Below, one piece after another: positions 11,813-23,549 of a DNA stretch of 64,000 nt. The first letter of the stretch is position 1, and each line of letters opens with the position of its first letter. The stretch is from Morinoia aosen (Eukaryota > Arthropoda > Malacostraca > Amphipoda > Talitridae), in NCBI GenBank assembly GCA_030386875.1, contig CM059562.1, positions 73,840,201-73,904,200 on the forward strand. The letters run 5' to 3'. The notes below the pieces were generated by a model that saw only the letters and a program-made list of their open reading frames with translations, made no database searches and had not been told where the DNA came from. The translations under genes and the position numbers were made by a program.

Positions 11813-11959
11813 TTCACTGTAGCATTCCCCGACGGAAGGCCCGCCGCTAACGAGCCCCTGAAGGTGTGCGCCGGCAGCGCCTGTCGCAACATCTCCACTG
11901 ACGACGCCGGCGTGGTGCGCTTCTCCGCACCCCCGCACCTGCATGAGGGCTCTGTCACG
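11813..11959 (+). CDS. A2M constant exon g (MG4)
   Basis: The exon has 147 nt, 49 codons, phase 0 at both ends. Acceptor ttatgctcgcag, donor gtacgt. It encodes FTVAFPDGRPAANEPLKVC and ends HEGSVT, matching the MG4 pattern (human GQVRLVDGKGVPI ... TTDEHGLVQFSI; here STDDAGVVRFSA). Two cysteines (VCAGSAC) sit five residues apart. Eight further in-phase acceptor copies lie upstream. Confidence 0.9.
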
Positions 11960-12243
11960 GTACGTGGGGCTTTAGAAACGTTGTCCTTCTCATTTCGAGA
12001 TTTTTATGGGGATTTTGTCGAGCTATTGGAAGGGATTTTATAGTGCCTTTGGAGGGGATTTTATCCTTATTTGGAGCCTTTGGAGATGTAATCCTTATTT
12101 GAAGCCTTTAGAGATGATTAACTAGTTGACTTGCTCTGCATGTTCTGAGGGGAAATCCATACAACCCCGAACATTTTTGAGAAATTGTTTATAAAATATA
12201 TTCCAGTGGCGACACTGGTACATAAACATAACTGACTATGACT

Positions 12244-15200
12244 TTGTCTTACCTTGCATTGCAGGTAATGTGACTATTGACTTTCATTTACCTTGCGTTG
12301 CGTGACTATTGACTTTCATTTACCTTGCATTGCGTGACTATTGACTTTCATTTACCTTGCGTTGCGTGACTATTGACTTTCATTTACCTTGCGTAGCTTG
12401 ACTATTGACTTTCATTTACCTTGCGTTGCGTGACTATTGACTTTCATTTACCTTGCGTTGCGTGACTATTGACTTTCATTTACCTTGCGTTGCGTGACTA
12501 TTGACTTTCATTTACCTTGCGTTGCTTGACTATTGACTTTCATTTACCTTGCGTTGCGTGACTATTGACTTTCATTTACCTTGCGTTGCGTGACTATTGA
12601 CTTTCATTTACCTTGCGTTGCGTGACTATTGACTTTCATTTACCTTGCGTTACATGACAATTGACTTTCATTTACCTTGCGTTGCGTGACTATTGACTTT
12701 CATTTACCTTGCGTTGCGTGACAATTGACTTTCATTTACCTTGCGTTGCGTGACAATTGACTTTCATTTACATTGCGTTACATGACAATTGACTTTCATT
12801 TACCTTGCGTTGCGTGACTATTGACTTTCATTTACCTTGCGTTGCGTGACTATTGACTTTCATTTACCTTGCGTTGCGTGACTATTGACTTTCATTTACC
12901 TTGCGTTACGTGACTATTGACTTTCATTTACCTTGCGTTGCGTGACTATTGACTTTCATTTACCTTGCGTTTCGTGACTATTGACTTTCATTTACCTTGC
13001 GTTTCGTGACTATTGACTTTCATTTACCTTGCGTTGCGTGACTATTGCCTTTCATTTACCTTGCGTTGCGTGACTATTGACTTTCATTTACCTTGCGTTA
13101 CGTGACTATTGACTTTCATTTACCTTGCGTTGCGTGACTATTGCCTTTCATTTACCTTGCGTTACATGACAATTGACTTTCATTTACCTTGCGTTGCGTG
13201 ACTATTGACTTTCATTTACCTTGCGTTGCGTGACTATTGACTTTCATTTACCTTGCGTTGCGTGACTATTGACTTTCATTTACCTTGCGTTACGTGACTA
13301 TTGACTTTCATTTACCTTGCGTTACGTGACTATTGACTTTCATTTACCTTGCGTTGCGTGACTATTGACTTTCATTTACCTTGCGTTGCGTGACTATTGA
13401 CTTTCGTTTACCTTACGTTGCGTGACTATTGACTTTCATTTACCTTGCGTTGCGTGACTATTGACTTTCATTTACCTTGCGTTGCGTGACAATTGACTTT
13501 CATTTACCTTGCGTTGCGTGACTATTGACTTTCATTTACCTTGCGTTGCGTGACTATTGACTTTCATTTACCTTGCGTTACGTGACTATTGACTTTCATT
13601 TACCTTGCGTTGCGTGATAATTGACTTTCATTTACCTTGCGTTGCGTGACTATTGACTTTCATTTACCTTGCGTTGCGTGACTATTGCCTTTCATTTACC
13701 TTGCGTTACATGACAATTGACTTTCATTTACCTTGCGTTGCGTGACTATTGACTTTCATTTACCTTGCGTTGCGTGACAATTGACTTTCATTTACCTTGC
13801 GTTGCGTGACTATTGACTTTCATTTACCTTGCGTTGCGTGACTATTGACTTTCATTTACCTTGCGTTGCGTGACTATTGACTTTCATTTACCTTGCGTTG
13901 CGTGACTATTGACTTTCATTTACCTTGCGTTGCGTGACCATGGACTTTCATTTACCTTGCGTTGCGTGACTATTGACTTTCATTTACCTTGCGTTGCGTG
14001 CCTATTGACTTTCATTTACCTTGCGTTGCGTGACTATTGACTTTCATTTACCTTGCGTTGCGTGACTATTGACTTTCATTTACCTTGCGTTGCGTGACTA
14101 TTGACTTTCATTTACCTTGCGTTGCGTGACTATTGCCTTTCATTTACCTTGCGTTACATGACAATTGACTTTCATTTACCTTGCGTTGCGTGACTATTGA
14201 CTTTCATTTACCTTGCGTTGCGTGACAATTGACTTTCATTTACCTTGCGTTGCGTGACTATTGACTTTCATTTACCTTGCGTTGCGTGACTATTGACTTT
14301 CATTTACCTTGCGTTGCGTGACTATTGACTTTCATTTACCTTGCGTTGCGTGACTATTGACTTTCATTTACCTTGCGTTGCGTGACTATTGACTTTCATT
14401 TACCTTGCGTTGCGTGACTATTGACTTTCATTTACCTTGCGTTGCGTGACCATGGACTTTCATTTACCTTGCGTTGCGTGACTATTGACTTTCATTTACC
14501 TTGCGTTGCGTGACTATTGACTTTCATTTACCTTGCGTTGCGTGACTATTGACTTTCATTTACCTTGCGTTGCGTGACTATTGACTTTCATTTACCTTGC
14601 GTTGCGTGACTATTGACTTTCATTTACCTTGCGTTACGTGACTATTGACTTTCATTTACTTTGCGTTGCGTGACTATTGACTTTCATTTACCTTGCTTTG
14701 CGTGACAATTGACTTTCATTTACCTTGCGTTGCGTGACTATTGACTTTCATTTACCTTGCGTTGCGTGACTATTGACTTTCATTTACCTTGCGTTACGTG
14801 ACTATTGATTTTCATTTACCTTGCGTTGCGTGATAATTGACTTTCATTTACCTTGCGTTGCGTGACTATTGACTTTCATTTACCTTGCGTTGCGTGACTA
14901 TTGCCTTTCATTTACCTTGCGTTACATGACAATTGACTTTCATTTACCTTGCGTTGCGTGACTATTGACTTTCATTTACCTTGCGTTGCGTGACAATTGA
15001 CTTTCATTTACCTTGCGTTGCGTGACTATTGACTTTCATTTACCTTGCGTTGCGTGACTATTGACTTTCATTTACCTTGCGTTGCGTGACTATTGACTTT
15101 CATTTACCTTGCGTTGCGTGACTATTGACTTTCATTTACCTTGCGTTGCGTGACTATTGACTTTCATTTACCTTGCGTTGCGTGACCATGGACTTTCATT

Positions 15201-15663
15201 TACCTTGCGTTGCGTGACTATTGACTTTCATTTACCTTGCGTTGCGTGACTATTGACTTTCATTTACCTTGCGTTGCGTGACTATTGACTTTCATTTACC
15301 TTGCGTTGCGTGACTATTGACTTTCATTTACCTTGCGTTGCGTGACTATTGACTTTCATTTACCTTGCGTTGCGTGACTATTGACTTTCATTTACCTTGC
15401 GTTGCGTGACAATTGACTTTCATTTACCTTGCGTTGCGTGACTATTGACTTTCATTTACCTTACGTTGCGTGACTATTGCCTTGCATTTACCTTGCGTTA
15501 CGTGACAATTGACTTTCATTTACCTTACGTTGCGTGACTATTGACTTTCATTTACCTTACGTTGCGTGACTATTGACTTTCATTTACCTTACGTTGCGTG
15601 ACTATTGACTTTCATTTACCTTACGTTGCGTGACTATTGCCTTGCATTTACCTTGCGTTACAG
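12244..15663 (+). repeat. 3.4-kb minisatellite, 32-bp unit, ending in the exon h acceptor
   Basis: About 107 copies of a 32-bp unit containing tgactattgactttcattt and accttgcgttgcg. The first unit ends ttgcag|gtaatg and the last ends gcgttacag|gtggcg, which is the true acceptor. Internal units carry gcgtg in place of the AG. Each contains a branch-point-like tattgac and a pyrimidine run. Variant units (gcgttacatgacaattg, gaccatggac) recur in register, so multi-unit blocks were duplicated. Confidence 0.97.
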
Positions 15664-15894
15664 GTGGCGTCAGTGAACTACCCGGAGCGGCGCCTGCCAG
15701 ACTCGCACCGCGCTTACATGTACGAGTCCCAGACGAGCACGTACGAGTCCCGCTACTTCTCGCCCTCCAACTCCTCGCTGCTCATCAGCCCTGAGGGCCA
15801 CCAGATCGACTGCGCCCCCGGCGAGGACATCGTCCTCCAGCTGCCCGTCATGTACGCCGCTACCAACACTTCTGAAGCCACCATATTCGTGCAG
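15664..15894 (+). CDS. A2M constant exon h (MG4/MG5)
   Basis: The exon has 231 nt, 77 codons, phase 0 at both ends. The acceptor is gcgttacag, the last unit of the 32-bp array; the donor is gtcaga. It encodes VASVNYPERRLPDSHRAYMY, then SPSNSSLLISPEGHQIDCAP and ends EATIFVQ. This fits human A2M SPSKSFVHLEPMSHELPCG, including the conserved cysteine. N-S-S and N-T-S are possible N-glycosylation sites. Confidence 0.92.
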
Positions 15895-16112
15895 GTCAGA
15901 TCTGTCTTCATAGTCGTGCAGGTTATATATTTTTCTGTTTCATTCAGGTTAGATCTGTCTTCATATTCTTGCACGTCAGATCTGTCTTCATTTTCATGTA
16001 GGTATGATCTGTCTTCACATATTCGTACAGATCAGATCTGTGATTTGTTCAAGTTAGATCCATTTTTATAGTCGTGTGGGTCAGCTTCATTTTCATATTC
16101 GTGCAAGTAAGA
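15884..16112 (+). repeat. Degenerate repeat copying the exon h donor region
   Basis: About eight diverged units of roughly 27 bp follow the pattern catattcgtgcag|gtcagatctgtctt. Several keep AG|GT or AG|GTT at the junction (15922, 15947, 16002), others have lost it. It starts in the last codons of exon h, so the unit spans the donor. Confidence 0.8.
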
Positions 16113-16975
16113 TGTATGTGGCGATGTGGAATCATTGATGTAGTGCTATGAGACTGTGCCATTTCAAAGCGGCCAACCAAAAGGCGACTCATCATGTGAC
16201 CTGCCAGCCTGGAGTTCCGATTTTGAGTGTGTTTAACACTAGCTTAACCCTAGAAGCTAATCTCTTTATTCGGCTCTCTATCATTAACGTTTCAAGGGGC
16301 AATCGGCTTGGATTTGTGAAGTGAGGTAGAATATCAGTGATATGTCCGCTTGGTAATAATCCAGTCAGGCAACATAACGCATACACAAAGACGACTTCCA
16401 AGTCTGGTTAGCGTTACGATCTTTTGCAACCAAAAGGAGTGTTCCTATGGAGAGCAGGTAATTATTAGAGCACTAGTAAGATAGCCGGTGAGCTTACGTT
16501 TTAAAGTACGCCAATTTAGCTGAGAAATGAAGAGACGAAATTGAAATCGTCTGAAGAAAATTTTTTCCCCTCTGAGTATCGCCACAGTGAAGATATCTTA
16601 ACCGATCTTCTGAAGCAGAGCTAGGCGTTGTATACAAAGAAAAAAGATGATTGCGCGCACGATGAAAACTTTGTTTCGGCAGCAACTCTGGGATTGGGAG
16701 CCTTCAAAGTAACTGATGTCGAATGTGACTAATTCCTGTGAATGTTTTGTTGTTCTTCTTCATGTTTTGTTGCTTGCTATTCATATTTAAACAATTTAAA
16801 CAATTTATTTACCACAGGAGATACAGAGGTAGAATGTTTCTTAAGTCTAATACAACGGTCAGAGTTGAGTATAGCTACCTGTGGGCCCGAATAAGTTCAG
16901 CGACTTCTAGGGCATCCTACCATCACATTATTCTAGGGCGTACAGTAATGTTTAACCTAATTCACTTAGCCTAGT
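16113..16975. other. Intron between exon h and the retrotransposon
   Basis: No coding sequence recognised. At about 16787-16875 a stretch (aacaatttaaacaatttatt, gtagaatgtttcttaagtct) closely resembles 22380-22570, on the other side of the retrotransposon and next to exon i. This suggests one older repeat or duplicated intron segment. Confidence 0.55.
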
Positions 16976-17175
16976 TTCGCATTAGACTGATCAACAGGAT
17001 AATGAACTCGATATTGATGTTTAATTTTACAATATAGGTCATATGGACAATATTTAACAGTATATTCGATAACGATTTAGGAGCAGACTGAAAATCGGCG
17101 ATATTACTCACGGCAAATTGCATTATTAGGACCAGACATGTAGGAGGCAGGATTTGACTTGGGGATCTTACACGA

Positions 17176-20100
17176 CTAGTATTCTGATAAGAAGTGAGAC
17201 TCAAGATTTCTTTTAAATACCTTGTAAGAATTACTTTCACGGATCTCCGCAGGTATTGAGTTCCAGGTTTTAGTTCCAACGAATAGTATACTATGTTGCG
17301 AGCGGGCCTTTGAATAATAAGGAAGCATGAATTTACTTTTATTTCGTGTTAAATGGTCGTGATGACCAGTTTGCGCAGTTAATAACTGTTGTAGGCTTTG
17401 GTCGCCATCATTAGCTAATGTTTTGTAGATGAAATTGCAGATGGAGATTTTGTAGAGATCCGAGAGTTTAAGTATGTGTAAATTTTTGAATGAATCATTT
17501 GTGTAAGCATTATATTCTAGGTTCTTTACCGCTCTGATGGCTCTTTTTTGCAGAGTAAAAATTATATTGGTTTTATTTTTATCAGTTCCATGCCATGCTT
17601 CTATTCCGTATTGCAGGTATGGTGAAATGAGCGTTCGATAAAGCATTAGTAAGGCTGTTTCAGGCAGGAAATTTTAAACTTTATTCAGGATTCCGATGGA
17701 TTTTGATAATTTAGTACTAATATGAGTGATGTGCTCTTTGAAGGTCAGATGTTTATCTATTATGATGCCCAGAAATTTACATGAGTTGGTTTCTTTGATT
17801 TCACCTTCGCCAATTTTAATGGATGGTAGAGGTATATTTTTCTTGTATGAGAACGTAATATAATTTGTTTTATCGATATTAAGGCTTATTTTATTAGCTT
17901 TAAGCCACAGTGAAACCTTATGGAGTTCATTATTTATACTCTCCGCAATCGTAGTGGGATTTTCGTTCGGAAGGACCGCAGAAAGCGTACTGTCATCGGC
18001 AAAAAGTATGAATTTAAAAAATGATGTAGATTTTATAATATCATTGATAAAAATCAGAAAAAGGAGAGGCCCAAGAACAGATCCTTGTGGAACTCCATGG
18101 CTAATTTTCTGTGGGTCCAATTTTGCGTCGTCAATAACAACGTATTGTTTCCGATTTGTTAGGTATGATCTGAACCAATCATGGGCAACCCCACGAATGC
18201 CATAACAATGAAGTTTCGAGAGTAATATGTTATGGTCCACACAATCGAATGCTTTTCGAAAGTCAAGAAATACAGAGAAGACAGTCTTTCCGTTATCTAT
18301 ATTAGAATAAAGGAATTTTAAATGATTTAATATTGCCTGTGTTGTTGATTTTTTACAGCGAAAGCCGTATTGTTTATCAAAGAGAAATGATTTTTGTTCA
18401 AAATAAGAGTACACTTTTTTATACACAATTTTCTCGAATACCTTGCTAATAATTGGTAACATGGAGATAGGTCGATAATTGTTTACACAGGTTTTTTCAC
18501 CATTTTTAAAGATAGGGGTTACTCTAGCAACTTCGAGGGAGTTCGGGAAAGTGCCTAGTAAGAGAGACTGGTTAATAATATTGGATATCAGCGGGGCCAC
18601 AATATCAGCAATTATTTTAAGTATTTTAGTTGGAAACGTTTGTAACCCACTCGATTTATTTTTCATGTTGTTTATGCACGCAATTACATCGGAGGAGTTT
18701 GTAGGTGTAAAGAAAAAGGTGTTGTGTTCTCGAATATGATCCATAAATTCCAGGTGATCAGTAGGTTCACTTTGAATACCATTGGCTATAGTTTTCCCTA
18801 CGTTTACAAAGAAGTTGTTGAAGAGATTAGCAATTTCATTCTTCTCATGGTATTTTACATTATCTTGAGTGATATATCCAATTTTCTTTTTATCGGCGTT
18901 ATTCGGTTTATAACAAGAGTTAAGGAGGCGCCAAGTCTTTTTAACGTCAGCTTTGAATTGAGTAAACTTGAGGGTAAAGTAGCTCTTTTTTGATGTTCTT
19001 ATCTGGTTTGTGACATAGTTTCTGAATCGGTTATATGTTTCTCTAGATATTCGCCCTTCGCAAAGGAGGGCTAGGTACGCTTGGCGTTTCTTTATATTTA
19101 TCACGATGTCTCTAGTAATCCAGGGCTTTTGTTTATTTTTCGGGGTAACTGTACGAGTTACAATTGGGCAACACTGATTGTATGCGTTCATTATAGTTTC
19201 AGTCAACTTTACTACTGATTCATCAATGCTCCTTGCATTATTGTTTTGTTGGGTGATGTGCAATGTTGGCATTACATCTTTTAGAACGGTGCGCATTTCT
19301 TCTAAATTTGATTCGTTTATTTTACGATATGAGTAAGTTTCAGCCCGTGCTTTGGTGCACGCAAGATAGACATTTTTCTTAATAAGAAAAAATGGAAAAT
19401 GATCTGATAAGTCAGAAGTAATTATTCCAGCAAGAAAATCACTTGGGTCTGTCATAAAGATATTGTCAAGCAGCGTAGCACATTCTGAGGTTATTCGTGT
19501 TGGCTTTGTGATGATCGGAAGGAAAGATTTAGAATGAAATGCATTTAAGAAATTAGAGATTGGTTCATAGCTTTCATGTTTCAGCAAATCATAGTTGAAG
19601 TCACCGCATATTATTATGTCATTGTAGAAGGACCTGTTGAACTGGGGAATAATTCGATTGAGCTCATTAAGGAAGGATATAGGACAGGCTGTGGGCGGCC
19701 TATACACCGCTCCAAGCACAATTCGTTTGCCATCTCTAGACAGTTCTACGAATAATGATTCTATATGATCCTGATTCAGTGTTGCACTTGCTATGATTCT
19801 CGAATCCATGTGCTTAGGAATGTATGTACTGATGCCCCCGCCTCGCTTGTTTTTTCGTAGCGAATGGTAACTATGATAATTTTCAAATTTAATCATGTCC
19901 TCGGTCGAGTCATCTAGCCAACTTTCGGTGAAGCTAATCACATCTAAGGTATACTTAAGTTCAGTAATAGTGCATTGTATCTCTTCCAATTTTGGATAGA
20001 GTGACCTACAGTTCCAACACAGTAGCGAAAAATCCTGCCGGGTTATTCGTATAGATTCGTTGAATTTTGATATATTAGTATATCTGCAGTTTTCAGAGTC

Positions 20101-20178
20101 GTTTAGGTTTGGAAATATTCTGTTCAAATGATTGAGATCCGGGTCGATTTCATCTAATATATCAGCGTGATCAGTCAT
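17176..20178 (-). pseudogene. Retrotransposon ORF2: APE endonuclease + reverse transcriptase, one in-frame stop
   Basis: About 1000 codons in one frame, interrupted by a single TAA at 17674-17676 (after GILNKV) and resuming NFLPETALLMLYRTLISPYL in the same frame. The N-terminal apurinic-type endonuclease shows CWNCRSL, FTESWLDD, GGGISTYI, VYRPP, GDFNYDLL and SDHFPFF. The reverse transcriptase shows NYRPISMLP, QYGFRCKKSTTQA, FLDFRKAFDCVDH, GVPQGSVLGPLLFLIFIND and the catalytic LFADDSTL. The C-terminal part has the usual YLQYGIEAWHG and WNSIPAEIR. These motifs place it in the Jockey supergroup, near CR1/L2-type elements. The nonsense codon truncates the C-terminus but leaves endonuclease and polymerase domains intact. 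Confidence 0.92.
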
Positions 20179-20829
20179 TCAAAATTAGTAAACAGTAGGC
20201 AGTAAGTACTATTGTATAACTTAAAACGAAATATAGAGTCAAGATTAACAGGATATTTCTATCTAAAAACTAGCTTAGAAAGTATAGAAAAGAGTAAGAA
20301 ATCTAGCGTGATTTCGTGAGTACACTCAATACTCAGCCAAGAGCGATTAATATTGGAGTTCAATATACAAAATTGATGCGTACAAATTGCTGAAGGCGTT
20401 GTTACAAAGTTCACATACAACAGGTAATAAGTTAAAAATAAAAAATTAAAATAAATAGAAAAAATTTAGCGACGATGATAATCTAATAAGCTAATATGTT
20501 TTACACATAATAATAATTTGTTGGTTAAAAATTGCATACAATTTACGAGGAAAGGCGAACAATGTGGATATCAATATTCCATCATAGCATTGGTAGGTAC
20601 AAATTGCTGATGGTGTTGTTGCAATTTCCAATACAGTTGTCATAAATGTTCATATATATCTGTCATAAGATTGTCGAAATTGAGGTAAAACAGCCGTATA
20701 TATCTTTAGAGGTTGGAACTGATTCATGACATGAAGTTATGCAGTTTGAAGATCTAGTGTAAAGTTATAGAATTCTAGGCGTTATTGGCATACGAGTATA
20801 TAATTTGACACAGTTACATGTTTTGATAC

Positions 20830-21666
20830 CTAATTGAGGTGAACACCCAAGACCTGATTCGATGATTTATCCAGTTGCCGCATCAGGTATTGGTCGAGCT
20901 CTTCTGGCGTGTTAATCTGACGTCTCAAGTCCGGTTGTCCAGGGATGAATGCGAAGATGTTTCCATCCTGGGTCCTCGGGGTTCCGATTTTTTCCGGGAA
21001 ATTTCTCTTGGCTACTCTCAAGGTGTACATGATCTTGGCTCGTGAAGGTATTAGATATTCATTTATATAGAACGTTGGTTTATTTACTCGGCAGCCAGAG
21101 AAAATTTCACGTTTTTTGTTGTAATGTTTCAGTTCGAAAGCGATGTTTCTTCGATCCTCGTTTCCACTTAGTGGTTTTCTTCCCATTCTGTTAGCTGACG
21201 TGATGTCAGCATCACTGAGGTCGATGTTGATGTCCTTCAGAATTTTGCAGACTGTTTCTTTGCAATTTTCGTTGTTGTGTGAATGAGGTAGTTCCCCCCC
21301 GGAAATGACGAGAGTACATTTTCTATCTTCCAGGTCTCGGCGCTGATCATTTTTTTCCAAGCGATCGAGACGCGACTCCAAGCTTTGTATTTTCTCATTC
21401 TGCTCTTCAATAATTTGTTTGTGTTCTGCTTCTTTTCCTGCTATTGTTTCAGATAGTGTTTTAAGGTCGCTTATTTCACTTTTCATTTCGTCAATATCAC
21501 TATTAAATTTTGTCATCACTGAGTCGAAATATTTTATTAGAACAGATACCACTTCTTTGCAGTCTTGCGTTAGGCTAGACACATCAGGATATTGACCAAA
21601 CTTTGGTTGATACTCACAGCTGTTATTGCAGCTGCTGATGTTGTTGCGTTGCTTCTTGGGTCCCAT
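20830..21666 (-). CDS. Retrotransposon ORF1 (coiled-coil nucleic-acid-binding protein)
   Basis: 278 codons, starting MGPKKQRNN. Residues about 45-115 form a charged coiled coil (IEEQNEKIQSLESRLDRLEK). A globular C-terminal part follows, including CTLVISGG, ANRMGRKP, FYINEYLIPSRAKIMYTLR and GNIFAFIPG. The INEYLIPSRAKIMYTLR region resembles the FP25K-like domain seen in ORF1 of CR1-like elements. ORF1 products bind element RNA in a ribonucleoprotein. It is intact here. Confidence 0.85.
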   Translation of the reverse strand: MGPKKQRNNISSCNNSCEYQPKFGQYPDVSSLTQDCKEVVSVLIKYFDSVMTKFNSDIDEMKSEISDLKTLSETIAGKEAEHKQIIEEQNEKIQSLESRLDRLEKNDQRRDLEDRKCTLVISGGELPHSHNNENCKETVCKILKDINIDLSDADITSANRMGRKPLSGNEDRRNIAFELKHYNKKREIFSGCRVNKPTFYINEYLIPSRAKIMYTLRVAKRNFPEKIGTPRTQDGNIFAFIPGQPDLRRQINTPEELDQYLMRQLDKSSNQVLGVHLN

Positions 21667-21899
21667 CTTGTAGGTTTAGAGAGTTGGCTTCCTTGTATAA
21701 ACGAGGGTTGAACACCTTCACACTTTATGAGGGAATATTATATTCTTAGTTTGATGATTTATATGTTAATATCACATTTGAATCCTCATGGCGAGAGAGG
21801 GTACCCATTCAGGCTAGAAGTACATTCTTTCTAACAATAGGCACTTTGTTTCGGAGCGAGCGGAGCGAGCGCAACGCACATCCTCACCATATGGAGTCT

Positions 21900-22140
21900 C
21901 AGAGGACACTGTTGCTTTTCTTGTTATGTTGTTTTTCTTGTTGCTTTTCTTGTTGCTTTTCTTGTTGCTTTTCTTGTTATGTTGTTTTTCATGTTTTGTT
22001 GTTTTTGATGTTTTGTTATTCGGTGTTATTCATTGTTATTAAAATTTTACTCTTATTCATTGTCGTTATTCAAGTTTTATTGTCATTCATTGTCGTTTTT
22101 CAAGTTTTATTGTTATTAATTAACGTTTGGTTTTATTTCT
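21900..22140 (+). repeat. T-rich repeat leading to the exon i acceptor
   Basis: Repeats of ttgcttttcttg followed by longer units (attcattgtcgttattcaag, attcattgtcgtttttcaag) form an extended pyrimidine-rich tract ending in the exon i acceptor ttatttctcggcag. Confidence 0.75.
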
Positions 22141-22146
22141 CGGCAG

Positions 22147-22329
22147 GTGGTCTCGCGCGGGCAAATCCAGCTGTGGGACAGCCAGGTGGTGCAGTTCTCT
22201 GCCACCGAGCTGCCTATTGACGAGAGTCAGCTGATCGCTGCCCTCGAGCCGCCCGTGTCTGCCTTCACTAAACGCGGCGCCATCACCCTGCCTCTCATCC
22301 TGCCCTCTACCGTCTCTCCGAGCGTCCAG
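22147..22329 (+). CDS. A2M constant exon i (MG5)
   Basis: The exon has 183 nt, 61 codons, phase 0 at both ends. Acceptor atttctcggcag, donor gtaaac. It starts VVSRGQIQLWDSQVVQF and ends PSTVSPSVQ, fitting the human segment MAKGGIVRTGTHG ... SIPVKSDIAPVA. No cysteines. Confidence 0.9.
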
Positions 22330-22570
22330 GTAAACAATCTTCGATAATTTATTTACCGCAAGCAATACAGGCAAGTAAACAATTTAAACAATTTATTTAC
22401 CACAAGCGATACTGTCGAGTAAACAATTTTAAACAATTTACTTACCAAAAGCGATACAGGCAAGTAAACAATTTTAAACAATACAAACAATTTATTTACC
22501 ATAAGCAATACGGTAGTAGATTGTTTCTTAAGTCTAGTAACTATAGTCACATTTGAGTATAACTAAGCAA
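22330..22570 (+). repeat. Repeat copying the exon i donor flank
   Basis: About four units of 55-65 bp with the core gtaaacaatttaaacaattt and atttaccacaagcgata. The first begins at the donor (cag|gtaaacaatc). Later units have cag|gcaagtaaacaa, an altered copy of the junction. The end resembles 16787-16875. Confidence 0.8.
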
Positions 22571-23374
22571 ACTCCGTACTACTTTATCCTACTTCAGAGC
22601 TACAAGTTGATCTACAAGAAGTCCTACTTCCGTTCTACCCTCCGCCTTCGGTTAAGCTGAGCTTACTTCTTACTGAGTAAGCTTACTCTCCCTCCACCCA
22701 TTCCCTCTCCGGTCAAGGAGCTGAAAAACCATTTGTACAATCCGGTTGCAATGATGGAGCGATCGGTAAAGAAACAAGATGTTTTCTCACGTGTTTACAC
22801 CAACGCGGTATTTTTGTATGACGGAACTCGGCTGCGTAGTGTGTCGGAAGGGTCATGGCCAAAACTGGGAGAAATCTTTGCGTAAATTATTTTTGAGAAT
22901 TGGATTACCTTGTTGAAATTCAAAGCATAGTCTTTTAGACAGTATTTAGTTTTTCATTTCCTTCATGACCATTATTTTTTAAAGCCCTTTTAATTTTGAA
23001 AAACCTTCAATTACTATTATGATATTTTGTATCTGCTTGCTTATATAACATTTCTTCATAAATTTTTAGTTAGTAATTAAGTTTTTGGCCACTGAACTTG
23101 AGACTCATCTTCCTCACTTTTTCTTCAGTTATTACCATAAGGACAAACGTTCGTTAGCTCTTTGTGCTGCTGAAAACATTGCGTTTCTAAAATACCTTCA
23201 GCTCCGCCCGTTTCAAACTTAAGAGACAGTTTTTAGTATCGTCAGGAAATGCTCAAGAAAGAAAGATCGTTCTTTAGGAGTCAAATTCATTTATTCTTAA
23301 TACGGAAGCTGTTTGTTATTTTTGAGCCTGCTGTGAGCTCGAAAAAGTAATTCCTGACCTGTGTTGACACGAAG
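22571..23374. other. Intron, nothing recognised
   Basis: About 800 bp of AT-rich intron with no transposon ends or credible exons. Its acceptor is weak (gttgacacgaag). Confidence 0.55.
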
Positions 23375-23549
23375 GTTTTGGTTTGGTACGTCCGCGACGA
23401 CGGCGAGGTGGTGTCCGACGTGCAGGAGTTCAAGATCAGCAAGTGCCTCGACCACCAAGTCGGTCTCACGTGGCCCAAGGATCGCGTGGAGCAAGGCACT
23501 CAACTCCCACTCACACTCACTGCTCAACCGAATTCGCTTTGCAGTCTTG
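23375..23549 (+). CDS. A2M constant exon j (MG5/MG6)
   Basis: The exon has 175 nt, phase 0 in and phase 1 out. Donor gtgagc. The translation VLVWYVRDDGEVVSDVQEFK ... KCLDHQVGLTWP ... LTAQPNSLCSL matches human A2M (LLIYAVLPTGDVIGDSAKYD ... ENCLANKVDLSFSP ... VTAAPQSVCAL), including both cysteines. The acceptor gacacgaag has a poor pyrimidine tract, so the exact 5' edge is less certain than the rest. Confidence 0.88.

Larger units (their letters stand above)
16976..21720 (-). mobile_element. Non-LTR retrotransposon (CR1/L2-like), nearly full length, antisense in intron
   Basis: It carries two minus-strand ORFs: a coiled-coil ORF1 (21666-20830) and an endonuclease/reverse transcriptase ORF2 (20178-17176), separated by about 650 bp. 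The 5' end is at the right. Exact ends and target-site duplications could not be fixed, so outer coordinates are approximate. The only coding defect seen is one stop in ORF2, so the insertion looks young. It is antisense to the host gene, the orientation usually tolerated in introns. Confidence 0.85.

Noticed and set aside
12244-15663. CRISPR-like array
   Set aside because: Units are contiguous direct repeats without spacers, in a eukaryotic intron.
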